A stretch of 63,175 bases of DNA, from contig NZ_RQYH01000012.1 of assembly GCF_003860215.1 (NCBI RefSeq), positions 1 through 63,175 of the forward strand, in the 5' to 3' direction. The DNA comes from Desulfovibrio sp. OH1186_COT-070 (GTDB lineage Bacteria; Desulfobacterota; Desulfovibrionia; Desulfovibrionales; Desulfovibrionaceae). The notes under the pieces are model-generated. The model saw nothing but the letters and a program-made list of their open reading frames with translations, made no database searches and had not been told where the DNA came from. The position numbers were made by a program, and so were the translations under genes. Of this stretch, positions 63,156 through 63,175 are shown one piece after another (position 1 is the first letter of the stretch; the number at the start of each line of letters is the position of its first letter).

Positions 63156-63175
63156 ATGAGCGATTATCGTCATGG
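63156..63175 (+). CDS. tnpA: IS200/IS605-family transposase TnpA, 5' end only
   Basis: ATG 63156 opens MSDYRHG, the characteristic opening of IS200-type TnpA (Y1 HUH transposase). The window ends after six full codons, so intactness cannot be judged. Supported by the hairpin just upstream. No good ribosome site is visible, common in these elements. Confidence 0.55.

Overview
The window is high-GC chromosomal DNA from a sulfate-reducing bacterium of the Desulfovibrio group (Desulfovibrionaceae). Three things point there: a complete dsrMKJOP operon for the membrane complex that works with dissimilatory sulfite reductase, the alternative (siroheme-dependent) heme pathway genes ahbC-hemB-ahbD-ahbA/B, and an AhbD-type radical SAM heme synthase beside them. 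All calls come from reading the sequence and recalling protein families; no database search was run.

Left end (1-1800): a decayed region with a frameshifted radical SAM gene, a truncated reading frame, a 42-bp repeat that recurs at the far right end, a tRNA-Pro(UGG), and three short palindromic repeats about 59 bp apart. Region 1.8-12 kb: recA and alaS, then the heme operon ahbC-hemB-ahbD-ahbA/B, a LysM lytic transglycosylase, and a SpoU-type RNA methylase that starts divergently inside the same ATGCAT hexamer. Region 12.3-19.3 kb: a VKOR-like membrane thiol oxidoreductase, then a strong promoter, an RsbRD-N-type protein, dsrM-K-J-O-P and a strong terminator. Region 19.4-29.2 kb: a MazEF-type toxin-antitoxin pair with a frameshifted toxin end, a TetR regulator, an HD-domain protein with a degenerate nucleotidyltransferase half, rlmN, a YhhQ-type queuosine-precursor transporter next to tgt, alr, and the rpsF-rpsR-rplI-dnaB operon.

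Region 29.3-36.7 kb: a late flagellar operon on the minus strand, flgI-flgJ-flgN-flgK-flgL-csrA-fliW. It combines hook-basal body and hook-junction proteins with the CsrA/FliW post-transcriptional switch. Region 36.9-39.8 kb: an apparently lower-GC three-gene cassette (isochorismate pyruvate-lyase, isochorismate synthase, ADH-synthase-type aldolase) with its own promoter and structured leader. Region 39.8-42.9 kb: a two-gene operon coding for a TIR-transmembrane-LRR protein and a DHH phosphoesterase with four C-terminal repeats; this is the best candidate here for an undescribed system. Region 43-50 kb: an ACR3/BASS-type exporter, a PAS-containing chemoreceptor, and a TAXI binding protein coupled to a hybrid histidine kinase.

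Region 50-62.9 kb: rmlB-rmlA-rmlC, lipoate-protein ligase, a glycosyltransferase coupled to cobyrinate diamide synthase, a stand-alone AICAR transformylase, and, on the plus strand, a UvrD-type helicase, thiL, a second glycosyltransferase and a class II aldolase. Right edge (62.9-63.175 kb): the second copy of the 42-bp repeat joined to an integrase N-terminus remnant, an elaborate inverted repeat, and the left end of an IS200/IS605-type element whose transposase runs off the window.
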